Below are positions 1 through 5,310 of a stretch of 5,310 nt of DNA, one piece after another; positions within the stretch are counted from its first letter, which is position 1, and the number at the start of each line of letters is the position of its first letter. Origin of the DNA: JAAYJG01 sp964450305 (GTDB lineage Bacteria; Bacillota; Clostridia; DSM-8532); the NCBI GenBank assembly GCA_964450305.1, contig CAYVFB010000146.1:1-5310 (forward strand). Direction: 5' to 3'. Position numbers and translations under genes: made by a program. A model generated the notes under the pieces. The model was not told the DNA's origin. It did no database searches and saw nothing but the letters and a program-made list of their open reading frames with translations.

Positions 1-840
1 AATGTTGGGATGAATGCCAGACATGCAATCGTTATGGAGAATGTAACCCTTAAAAACGCCATCACCTACGCTTTCATGAACAATTCCTCCGCACTTCTCC
101 GCAGCTGCAGCATCACAGGAAGCCAGGGGAATAATGGTGTCATTTTCAGTCAGGGAGAGACCCTGACGATGACAAACTGCTCCGTCCATGATAACGCCGG
201 TGACGGGATTAACTGCTCCGACGGTACGCTGACGATAGACGGCGGCTCTGTCACAGGAAACAGCGGCAGGGGCATACGTAATTATGGCGGGCAGGTCTTG
301 CTGAATAACTGTACCATTGCCAATAACGGCGGCGACGGAATTTACACAACCTACGGCGCTACCAAAGCAGTGAACGTTACTGTAGCCGGAAATGCAAGAG
401 GTTCTGTCACCGATTCGTCCGGAGAGGCAACCTTCGTCAACTCTGTTCTGGTGGATAATATAGGAGAATATGGCGACGTGACCATGGATGCAATCAACAC
501 GAGTGCCACGCTTATCAACTGCCTGACAGGGGATATTTATGAGTATCAGCATGTATTGACAGATTGCATTTCGGTCTCAAAACAGACTGTATTCCATTCC
601 TACGAGTCAGGAAAGCCCGTACTCATACAGCTGGCCGATGGATCCTGGGCAGCCCGGCTATCGGCAGACTCTGCGGCACTTACAGGCGGCTGCAGCACCT
701 ATTTCTCCACCGATCACGGTTCTGCGGCATACGGTAGCACACCCGTATACATTAAGGGCAGTGAAGGCGCGACAAGAGTCACCACCTATCAGGGTGGCGG
801 AGCAAGGATGGATGGTGTCATCGGTGCTTATAACCAGTAG
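1..840 (+). CDS. Right-handed beta-helix surface protein, 3' part (5' end outside window)
   Basis: The reading frame is open from the first base and stops at TAG 838-840, giving 279 residues of a longer protein. An ATG at 10-12 has too little upstream sequence to judge and lies inside the repeat fold, so I treat the gene as truncated by the window edge. Codons 1 to about 175 are short, imperfect, Gly/Asn/Thr-rich rungs such as NCSVHDNAGDGI, GSVTGNSGRGI and NCTIANNGGDGI, the usual look of a parallel beta-helix (Beta_helix/pectate-lyase-like fold). The last ~100 residues are a non-repetitive tail with EYQHVL at codons 181-186 and the ending GVIGAYNQ, which resembles the IGAYE-type close of many secreted beta-helix proteins. 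No SLH, sortase or membrane anchor is visible at the C terminus. It is probably exported and binds or cleaves polysaccharide, or acts as an adhesin; no catalytic residues can be assigned. The SLH protein gene follows 185 bases downstream on the same strand. Confidence 0.8.
   Translation, partial: NVGMNARHAIVMENVTLKNAITYAFMNNSSALLRSCSITGSQGNNGVIFSQGETLTMTNCSVHDNAGDGINCSDGTLTIDGGSVTGNSGRGIRNYGGQVLLNNCTIANNGGDGIYTTYGATKAVNVTVAGNARGSVTDSSGEATFVNSVLVDNIGEYGDVTMDAINTSATLINCLTGDIYEYQHVLTDCISVSKQTVFHSYESGKPVLIQLADGSWAARLSADSAALTGGCSTYFSTDHGSAAYGSTPVYIKGSEGATRVTTYQGGGARMDGVIGAYNQ
541..558 (+). repeat. 18-base direct repeat, copy 1 (copy 2 at 3490-3507)
   Basis: The string gagtatcagcatgtattg occurs exactly here and again at 3490-3507, 2949 bases downstream and in the same orientation. 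Here it encodes EYQHVL inside the beta-helix gene. The second copy is read in the same codon phase within the short remnant after the SLH gene. The flanks are similar in translation but diverged in bases, so this is a conserved block of two related coding sequences rather than an insertion-site duplication. Confidence 0.85.
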
Positions 841-1010
841 GTGAGCACGGGACTTACAATTGGGCAAGAGGTATGAAGCAGTCGTACCGACGGAGGGATT
901 GACGCAGAGCCTCAAGGTAACCCCCTCTGCCTGAGGCAAAAGATCGATACGCGAATGGAAAAGCACCGTGCCGCTATTATCGAGAAAAAATCAACAACAA
1001 ATCTCATATT
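841..1010 (+). other. Intergenic leader with small hairpins, two overlapping and interleaved
   Basis: This is the untranslated gap before the SLH gene. Three possible stems can be read. Bases 870-875 pair with 883-888 (ggtatg/cgtacc, one G-U, 7-base loop). Bases 904-909 pair with 925-930 (gcagag/ctctgc). Bases 909-914 pair with 932-937 (gcctca/tgaggc). The last two share base 909 and are interleaved, so they would be alternatives or a tight pseudoknot. No T-run follows either, so neither looks like an intrinsic terminator. No convincing -35/-10 pair is visible, so the SLH gene may be read from upstream or from a promoter I cannot recognise. A short open stretch at 845-931 (frame 2) has no start codon and resembles no family I know. 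Confidence 0.35.
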
Positions 1011-1016
1011 GGGAGG
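1011..1016 (+). promoter_or_regulatory. Ribosome binding site of the SLH protein gene
   Basis: GGGAGG lies 9 bases before the ATG at 1026 and fits the anti-Shine-Dalgarno sequence well. Together with the signal peptide that begins immediately at this ATG, it fixes the start. Confidence 0.85.
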
Positions 1017-1025
1017 TAAGAAAGA

Positions 1026-3470
1026 ATGAAAAGAAAAATCTTCAGCGTAATTCTTATATTGTGTATGGTGATTTCCGCTCTGCCGGCAATGGCAGTACCT
1101 GCGGATTCCCCTCCGATTTTAACCGTCGGGAATACAACCGTATCCACCTCAGACGGCGCGATACATTACTGGAAAGATGGAGGTGGCAGTTATGTTCAAT
1201 CCAATGCACAGGACTATCTGTTTTCGGTTCAGTATCAGAATGCGCAGGGTTATATTCTGCACCTGAACAATGTCGATATTACAACCTATGACATGTATGG
1301 CTTTGGCATCTTTTGTGCGACAGCCCTGACTCTCACCTTGGAGGATGGCACAGAAAACAGCATCACCGCCCGTACAGTCGGTGCTTGTGCTTCGAACGAG
1401 CTTCATATTGAGGGCAACGGAAGCCTGACGGTCAGAGCAGGAGAGTATTCCAACGGGATTTACAGTAACGGTGGCGGTGTGATGATTCACAGCGGAAATA
1501 TCACTGTTGATGGGCAATGCGGAATATATGCGCCCATCGGCGATATCGTCCTGTCCGGTGGAACGATAATTGCAAGAGGTAGCTTAAATGGGCTGTATGC
1601 TTTCGATAATGTTATTTTTAACGGGGGATCGCTAACCGCGCTGGCGACAGACAGCGGTGGAATAGCCATTGAAACAGAATATTTTACACCAGGGTTAAAT
1701 TCTCATTTTAAATTTAAAACGAACACTTCTGCTACTGAACCTGCTGAACCCTATCAGTTTTATCCTGATACGGCGCTCACCACCGGGACTCTGGCAAATT
1801 CCCGGTATGTCAGTATCTGCGCAACTCATACAATTACATCCTCCGCCAATGATAATGGCAGCTTCGGAATTTCGGTGGAAGGTGTAACAGCCTCAAGCGC
1901 TGCGCTTGACGATACGGTATCATTGAGTGCACTCCCGGATACCGGTTATTCACATGTATCCTGGAGTGTTTACCAGACTAGTGACTTAACCGTCTCTACC
2001 GCAGTTTATGGCAATATCTTCACAATGCCCGATTACCCGGTAACGGTTGCAGCAAGCTTCATAAGAAATACATATGCTGTGGATTATTATTACAATTACG
2101 GTGCAGAGGGTATTTATACCACACAAACCGATATCCCCCATGGGGAAGCTTTGACAGCACCGACACCGCCGACACGTGACCAGTTTAACTTTAACGGGTG
2201 GTATAAGGAAGCAGCCTGTGTAAATCCATGGAGCTTTGCAACTGAAGCCGTTACTGGTGCGACAAATCTTTATGCCGGTTGGACACCCATTTCACCCCCG
2301 AGTGATCCGAGTGATGATGGAGATAGCTATACACCTCCGGCCAGGATCATCGCAGTTACCGAAGTCTCCGCCAGTTTATTCGCCAATACTTCTGGAAAAA
2401 TCGAGGCCAGTGCGAACATGAACAACGCTTTTTCCAATTCTGTGGAGGTCAAGGTGACGGACACGGCTGAAGACAAGGCAAGCTTTGGCTTTGGGAAGGA
2501 AAGCGAGGTTTATCCCTTCGATATTTCCTTATATATCAAAGGAACGGACCAAAAAACACAACCGAAGGAAGGCTATACGGTGACCATTTCACTGCCAATA
2601 CCGGAAAACCTGTTGAGTGAAATGGAGAAGCTTTCCGTTGTACATAAATCCAACAACGATGCGGTAACCATACTGACTTCAAGGCTTGAACAAAAAAATG
2701 GGATCTGGTATCTGGTGTTCGAGGCTACGGAGTTTTCACCTTATGCAATCGTCCTGCGCAAGGATGAAGGCTATGATGAATCAGTGGGCATTCCTTATTA
2801 TTTGGGTAACAACGGGGATAAGTTGTTTATTGGGTTCGCGGCAAACGGCAAATATATCGCACCTGAAGGCGTGAACATCTTTGTCATGCACAACAGCAAG
2901 TACTTTTCAGATGTGTCCGGGCATTGGGCGTTCAGGTTTATCGACTTTGTGACCGAACGTGAGGTCTTCCTCGGCAACGGCAGTAATACCTTCTCCCCGA
3001 ATACCGAAATGACACGGGCCATGTTTGCAACGGTCGTCGGGCGGCTCTTTGAGCGCAGCTATGGTGAATTGAGTCCTTCAGGCGAACATGCCTTTGCAGA
3101 CTGCGATTATGAAGCTTACTATGGCAAATATATCGATTGGGCATCAGAGAACAGTATCATCAGCGGTTACGGGAATGGCAGGTTCGGTCCGGATGACCCC
3201 ATCACCCGGGAACAGATGGCAGCAATCCTTCACCGCTTTTCAGCTTTCCTGGGGCTTCCGGCCGATTCGGAGCCCATGCTGAGCTATCCTGATGCCAATA
3301 CGATCTCAGACTATGCGAAACAAGCAGCCCTGTATTGCCAGACTACCGGTATTATCGATGGTCGCAGCGGCGGATTCTTCGCCCCACGTGAAACCGCTTC
3401 ACGCGCTGAGGTCGCAACGATGATCCAACGGTTTATCCTGTTGGTGGTAAAGCAGCAGGACCCCCAATGA
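1026..3470 (+). CDS. SLH-domain cell-surface protein with carbohydrate-binding-type beta-helix and InlB-like repeats
   Basis: This is a complete 814-residue exported protein. Residues 1-23 form a signal peptide: KRK, a hydrophobic core, then ALPAMA before the cleavage site. Residues ~30-245 carry repeated rungs (LHLNNVDIT, LTLTLEDGTENSITA, LHIEGNGSLTVRAG, VMIHSGNITVDGQ, IVLSGGTIIARG, VIFNGGSLTALA) typical of the Cthe_2159-like carbohydrate-binding beta-helix. Residues ~267-345 look like a divergent bacterial repeat (THTITSSANDNGSF, MPDYPVTVAASF). Residues ~346-420 are a Listeria-Bacteroides (InlB B) repeat with FNGWYKEAACVNPW and LYAGWTP. A Pro/Asp/Ser linker (~422-440) precedes a beta-rich domain (~443-578) met in clostridial SLH proteins but unnamed to me. 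A short IPYYLG, FIGFAANGKYIAPEG segment leads into three SLH domains at ~627-670, ~687-740 and ~752-805, with TRAM, TREQ and SRAE at the usual TRAE position. Role by family: non-covalent attachment to secondary cell-wall polymer, displaying a glycan-binding head. No catalytic site is evident. The ending after SLH3 is short (KQQDPQ), and the stop codon overlaps a foreign coding remnant. Confidence 0.9.
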   Translation: MKRKIFSVILILCMVISALPAMAVPADSPPILTVGNTTVSTSDGAIHYWKDGGGSYVQSNAQDYLFSVQYQNAQGYILHLNNVDITTYDMYGFGIFCATALTLTLEDGTENSITARTVGACASNELHIEGNGSLTVRAGEYSNGIYSNGGGVMIHSGNITVDGQCGIYAPIGDIVLSGGTIIARGSLNGLYAFDNVIFNGGSLTALATDSGGIAIETEYFTPGLNSHFKFKTNTSATEPAEPYQFYPDTALTTGTLANSRYVSICATHTITSSANDNGSFGISVEGVTASSAALDDTVSLSALPDTGYSHVSWSVYQTSDLTVSTAVYGNIFTMPDYPVTVAASFIRNTYAVDYYYNYGAEGIYTTQTDIPHGEALTAPTPPTRDQFNFNGWYKEAACVNPWSFATEAVTGATNLYAGWTPISPPSDPSDDGDSYTPPARIIAVTEVSASLFANTSGKIEASANMNNAFSNSVEVKVTDTAEDKASFGFGKESEVYPFDISLYIKGTDQKTQPKEGYTVTISLPIPENLLSEMEKLSVVHKSNNDAVTILTSRLEQKNGIWYLVFEATEFSPYAIVLRKDEGYDESVGIPYYLGNNGDKLFIGFAANGKYIAPEGVNIFVMHNSKYFSDVSGHWAFRFIDFVTEREVFLGNGSNTFSPNTEMTRAMFATVVGRLFERSYGELSPSGEHAFADCDYEAYYGKYIDWASENSIISGYGNGRFGPDDPITREQMAAILHRFSAFLGLPADSEPMLSYPDANTISDYAKQAALYCQTTGIIDGRSGGFFAPRETASRAEVATMIQRFILLVVKQQDPQ

Positions 3471-3531
3471 AGTGACCGGAGAGCTTGCAGAGTATCAGCA
3501 TGTATTGGGCTGGTGCTTTGATAACCATTGA
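3466..3531 (+). pseudogene. Short remnant related to the C-terminal part of the upstream beta-helix gene
   Basis: Read in the phase starting at 3472, the bases encode VTGELAEYQHVLGWCF. The beta-helix gene at 523-570 encodes LTGDIYEYQHVLTDCI. Nine of 16 residues are identical, and four of the rest are conservative (V/L, E/D, L/I, F/I). The upstream codons differ mostly by conservative or synonymous changes, the pattern of diverged coding sequence. Eighteen bases are identical (3490-3507). The frame ends DNH-stop at 3529-3531. The last bases (ggtgctt then ataacca) also resemble the end of the beta-helix gene at 823-837, as though about 265 bases between had been deleted; that second match is short and weak. 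There is no start codon and no ribosome binding site, and the remnant begins at the SLH gene's stop codon in another frame. I infer debris of a lost paralogue; a chance match is unlikely but not excluded. Confidence 0.55.
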
Positions 3532-3556
3532 AATGGAGCTTATGAAGGTATAAAAT
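3528..3556 (+). promoter_or_regulatory. Sigma-A-type promoter for the lipoprotein gene
   Basis: TTGAAA at 3528-3533 and TAAAAT at 3551-3556 are separated by 17 bases, each one mismatch from the consensus hexamer. Transcription would begin near 3563, leaving a leader of about 60 bases before the lipoprotein ATG. It suggests the lipoprotein gene can be expressed independently of the SLH gene. Confidence 0.5.
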
Positions 3557-3610
3557 GAAAGTTAATTGCAATCTACCGCTCTAAAACCGACAAAGAAAAC
3601 GACGAGTATA

Positions 3611-3616
3611 AAGGAG
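3611..3616 (+). promoter_or_regulatory. Ribosome binding site of the lipoprotein gene
   Basis: AAGGAG lies 8 bases before the ATG at 3625 but only 5 before the in-frame TTG at 3622. The spacing and the better codon favour the ATG, so I start the protein there. Confidence 0.8.
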
Positions 3617-3624
3617 AAGCTTTG

Positions 3625-4275
3625 ATGAAAAAAATAATGAATATGGTTGTTTCCATCCTGCTGATAACCGCGCTTACAAGTGCTTGCGGAAAAGATAATA
3701 AACAGCCGGGAAAAAATCCCCCACCACCTTCTGCACAAACCCAGGGTCCAAATAAGGCGGATGCTTCCGGGCAAAACAATTCCGAGCAGGTTATTCCCTC
3801 TGTGCAGGAAACAAAAGAGGATTCCACAAATACCCCTGTTGATAGTTCGCCTTCACAAAAGGGAGAAGATCTTTATTTGACATATGTTTTGGGAAAATTC
3901 ATCCATGATGGCCATGAAACTGTATACTTAACCGATGAAAGAGATTATGACAACTGGAGTGTGCCTATCCAGGGGGCTGAACCAGGCTCGGCGGATTCAA
4001 CCGGCAGGCTGCGTTTTATCGGCATTGACTGGAAGGCTGACGGAACACTTGAACAGGTGAACTTCTCTGATTTTTCACAGCCCAATTCCTACGGGAGCCT
4101 TGAAACCCCCGGAACAGGCGGAGTATTAAATGAACTTACCTACGGGTATGATGTAAGCTCACCGCCGACACAGACAAGGTGGAACATCGCTGTGAATGGT
4201 GAAGAGGTCATTTTAACCAATCTGGAGAACAATTACGTTTACTATTTCTATGAGGATCATTTCGATGAGCAATAA
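3625..4275 (+). CDS. Putative lipoprotein of unknown function
   Basis: The gene encodes 216 residues and stops at TAA 4273-4275. An N-terminal lysine pair and a hydrophobic core lead to LTSAC with the cysteine at residue 21. This is a slightly unusual lipobox (Thr rather than Leu/Val/Ile at -3), but the context is that of a lipoprotein processed by signal peptidase II. Residues ~22-75 are a hydrophilic, low-complexity spacer rich in Pro, Ser, Gln and Asn, including PPPP, as expected for a tether between membrane and folded domain. Residues ~76-216 are a compact polar domain with many aromatic and acidic residues (VYLTDERDYDNWSVP, RLRFIGIDWKADG, RWNIAVNGEEVILTNLENN) and probably mostly beta. 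I recognise no family, enzyme motif or solute-binding signature. The location should be the outer face of the membrane. The gene has its own likely promoter and sits between the surface-protein genes and a repeat element, so its partner is unclear. Confidence 0.8.
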   Translation: MKKIMNMVVSILLITALTSACGKDNKQPGKNPPPPSAQTQGPNKADASGQNNSEQVIPSVQETKEDSTNTPVDSSPSQKGEDLYLTYVLGKFIHDGHETVYLTDERDYDNWSVPIQGAEPGSADSTGRLRFIGIDWKADGTLEQVNFSDFSQPNSYGSLETPGTGGVLNELTYGYDVSSPPTQTRWNIAVNGEEVILTNLENNYVYYFYEDHFDEQ

Positions 4276-4285
4276 CCTCGCGAGT

Positions 4286-4370
4286 TGACACCCCAATAAC
4301 ACAAGGGGACGGTTCTTCTGTGTCATGTAACTCAGAAGAACCGTCCCCCTGTGTTATCCCCCTGTGTTAC
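4286..4370. repeat. Palindromic repeat element (REP/MITE-like) with ggggacggttcttctg arms
   Basis: Bases 4296-4320 and 4333-4357 are 25-base inverted repeats matching at 24 positions (mismatch at A4304/C4349), with a 12-base loop at 4321-4332. An alternative outer pairing, tgacac 4286-4291 with gtgtca 4320-4325, also exists. Immediately after the right arm, a 13-base block (cccccTGTGTTA plus T or C) is present twice in tandem at 4345-4357 and 4358-4370. The ggggacggttctt core is one I associate with dispersed palindromes in Clostridia, sometimes near REP-associated (Y1) transposases; that link is from memory. It begins 10 bases after the lipoprotein stop and could shield that mRNA's 3' end. 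It lacks a T-run, so it is not a classical terminator on either strand. Confidence 0.75.
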
Positions 4371-4400
4371 CCACACGACCCAAGTACCTCCAAACGACAC

Positions 4401-4418
4401 GAAACCGTAGCAGGTTTC
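4401..4418. repeat. Small perfect hairpin
   Basis: GAAACC at 4401-4406 pairs with GGTTTC at 4413-4418 across a 6-base loop. There is no T-run. It lies between the palindromic element and the next promoter; I see nothing else in 4371-4466. It may be part of the larger repeat element or coincidental. Confidence 0.3.
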
Positions 4419-4466
4419 ACAGAAGTAACAAGTGAATGACCGAATTGGTGTATACCTGACATCATC

Positions 4467-4495
4467 TTGAATAAGAAAAAATGATATGATATTAT
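4467..4495 (+). promoter_or_regulatory. Sigma-A-type promoter for the glycerol-1-phosphate dehydrogenase gene
   Basis: TTGAAT at 4467-4472 and TATTAT at 4490-4495 have a 17-base spacer in an AT-rich stretch. The start of transcription would be near 4502, which coincides with the first in-frame ATG and makes that codon an unlikely translation start. A TATGAT at 4485-4490 is another possible -10, but its -35 would be poor. Confidence 0.5.
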
Positions 4496-4525
4496 CAGCT
4501 TATGTTCTGCAAACTCACGCAAATG

Positions 4526-4530
4526 AAGGA
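4526..4530 (+). promoter_or_regulatory. Ribosome binding site deciding the dehydrogenase start
   Basis: AAGGA lies 10 bases before the ATG at 4541. The in-frame ATGs at 4502 and 4523 have no purine-rich site at a suitable distance, so 4541 is preferred. Confidence 0.55.
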
Positions 4531-4540
4531 TAATGAAAAA

Positions 4541-5310
4541 ATGCTTGATATCAATGCCATACTGAAAAACAAAACTCTCCCCTGTCACTGCGGCAGGCCT
4601 CATATCGCAAAGGTAAAGGAAATACTTATCCAATCGGGAGCAATTTCCCAGGTACCAGACATTATCAGAAAGCATTGCGGTTCCCGAGCCTTTCTAATCG
4701 CCGACAGGAATACATTTGAAGCCGCCGGAGAAGCGGTTTGCAACCATATGCAGGCGGAAAATCTTCCGTTTTCCAAGTATGTATTTGAACAGTCTCCGGA
4801 GCCAGACGAGTTTGCAATTGGTCAGGTAGTCATGCATTTTGACACCCGTTGCGATTTTATCCTGGGCATAGGCTCAGGCACGATGAATGATATCGGGAAG
4901 GTTATTGCCAAGGTTACTGGTCTTCCCTATTTGATTGTAGGTACAGCCCCTTCAATGGACGGGTATACATCCGCCACCTCCTCGGTAATCGGTAATGGAA
5001 TTAAATTTAGTCTCAGCACTGTTTGCCCGACTGTTGTCGTTGCAGATTTGGAGATCATGTGCAAGGCCCCCCTCAAGCTTTTACAGGCAGGTCTGGGAGA
5101 TATGCTGGCGAAGTATATCAGTATCTGTGAATGGCGTCTGTCGCATTTGATCACCGGCGAGTATTACTGCGAAAAAGTCGCCACCCTTGTGCGCGGTGCA
5201 CTGAAAAAATGTATGTCTGTTGAGAGCCTTGCAGATCCTGCACCTGAAACCATCAGACCCATCGTAGAAGGCTTGATCCTTTCCGGAATGGCGATGGATT
5301 TTGCCGGGCT
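4541..5310 (+). CDS. araM: sn-glycerol-1-phosphate dehydrogenase (AraM/EgsA family), N-terminal part, cut by window end
   Basis: The open frame runs off the right edge, giving 256 residues from ATG 4541; Bacillus AraM is close to 390 residues. By family, the enzyme reduces dihydroxyacetone phosphate to sn-glycerol 1-phosphate with NADH or NADPH, and the Bacillus subtilis enzyme is nickel-dependent and cytoplasmic. Visible signs are a family-like N-terminal CHCGRPH (residues 15-21), then IQSGAISQVPDIIRKH and AFLIADRNTF of the Rossmann-type region, the nucleotide-binding GIGSGTMNDIGK (109-120), GTAPSMDGYTSATSS (134-148), and AGLGDMLAKY, whose Asp187 is the first metal ligand expected in iron-dependent-dehydrogenase relatives. 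The sequence ends at SGMAMDFAG, just where the histidine metal ligands should follow, so they cannot be checked. Alternative in-frame starts are 4502 and 4523; promoter and ribosome-binding-site positions favour 4541. A different Fe-ADH relative such as glycerol dehydrogenase is less likely given the TAPSMDGY block. It appears to open a new transcription unit. Confidence 0.88.
   Translation, partial: MLDINAILKNKTLPCHCGRPHIAKVKEILIQSGAISQVPDIIRKHCGSRAFLIADRNTFEAAGEAVCNHMQAENLPFSKYVFEQSPEPDEFAIGQVVMHFDTRCDFILGIGSGTMNDIGKVIAKVTGLPYLIVGTAPSMDGYTSATSSVIGNGIKFSLSTVCPTVVVADLEIMCKAPLKLLQAGLGDMLAKYISICEWRLSHLITGEYYCEKVATLVRGALKKCMSVESLADPAPETIRPIVEGLILSGMAMDFAG

Noticed and set aside
860..937. Possible cyclic-di-GMP-I (GEMM) riboswitch: gggcaa followed by gacgcagagcc
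   Set aside because: The two short strings resemble the conserved core and are in the right order. However, the GNRA-capped stem, the tetraloop receptor and the second conserved half (ggtagc...gggttaccg type) are absent, and the spacing does not fit. A covariance-model search would settle it.
658..966. Open frame on the minus strand, 102 codons
   Set aside because: It lies mostly antisense to the beta-helix gene, has no ribosome binding site, and its translation resembles no family I know; it is a shadow frame.
822..968. cggtgctt at 822-829 and its reverse complement at 961-968
   Set aside because: An isolated 8-base long-range complement with no supporting extension; likely chance.
968..1291. 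107-codon frame overlapping the start of the SLH gene
   Set aside because: It overlaps the signal peptide and beta-helix coding region out of frame, with no ribosome binding site of its own and a basic, low-quality translation.
3555..3584. Ten-codon frame (MKVNCNLPL) in the lipoprotein leader
   Set aside because: It overlaps the predicted -10 box, so it would lie before the transcription start; it is too short and has no further support.
4285..4290. TTGACA as a -35 box just after the lipoprotein gene
   Set aside because: No acceptable -10 box lies 16-18 bases downstream; the hexamer is part of the outer repeat of the palindromic element.
4296..4357. Intrinsic terminator for the lipoprotein gene
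   Set aside because: The stem is strong, but no T-run follows it on either strand and the arms match a dispersed repeat type, so a repeat element is the better reading.
4367..4675. Minus-strand 102-codon frame across the dehydrogenase promoter and start
   Set aside because: It is antisense to a well-supported gene and promoter, with no family resemblance.

Overview
The window reads as a piece of a Gram-positive, clostridial (Bacillota) chromosome. The evidence is a surface protein ending in three S-layer homology (SLH) domains preceded by segments familiar from clostridial S-layer proteins, a small lipoprotein with a Gram-positive style leader, strong purine-rich ribosome binding sites, and an inverted repeat containing the ggggacggttctt core seen in many Clostridia genomes. 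No genus can be named from sequence alone. All genes found are on the + strand.

Layout: (1) 1-840, the 3' part of a gene for a right-handed beta-helix surface protein, cut by the left window edge. (2) 841-1025, a 185-base gap with small hairpins, two of them overlapping and interleaved, just ahead of the next gene. (3) 1026-3470, a complete 814-residue exported protein: signal peptide, carbohydrate-binding-type beta-helix, two bacterial repeat modules, a conserved but unnamed clostridial domain, and three SLH domains. (4) 3466-3531, a short coding remnant whose translation matches the C-terminal part of the first gene, including an exact 18-base repeat. (5) 3528-3556, a good sigma-A-like promoter overlapping the end of that remnant, leading into (6) 3625-4275, an unrecognised 216-residue lipoprotein. 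(7) 4286-4370, a palindromic repeat element just after the lipoprotein stop. (8) 4467-4495, a second good promoter, and (9) 4541 to the right edge, the N-terminal two thirds of a sn-glycerol-1-phosphate dehydrogenase (AraM/EgsA family).

The first three proteins are all predicted to act outside the membrane. The beta-helix protein and the SLH protein probably belong to a cell-surface carbohydrate-binding or adhesion set, the SLH domains tying the latter to secondary cell-wall polymer. The lipoprotein has its own promoter and is only loosely linked. The dehydrogenase is a cytoplasmic metabolic enzyme with its own promoter, separated by the repeat element, and looks like the start of an unrelated unit. 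I see no CRISPR array, tRNA, rRNA or transposase gene. The most notable non-standard items are the paralogous remnant at the SLH gene's stop codon, the palindromic element, and the interleaved hairpins before the SLH gene. None of them by itself shows a new biological system.
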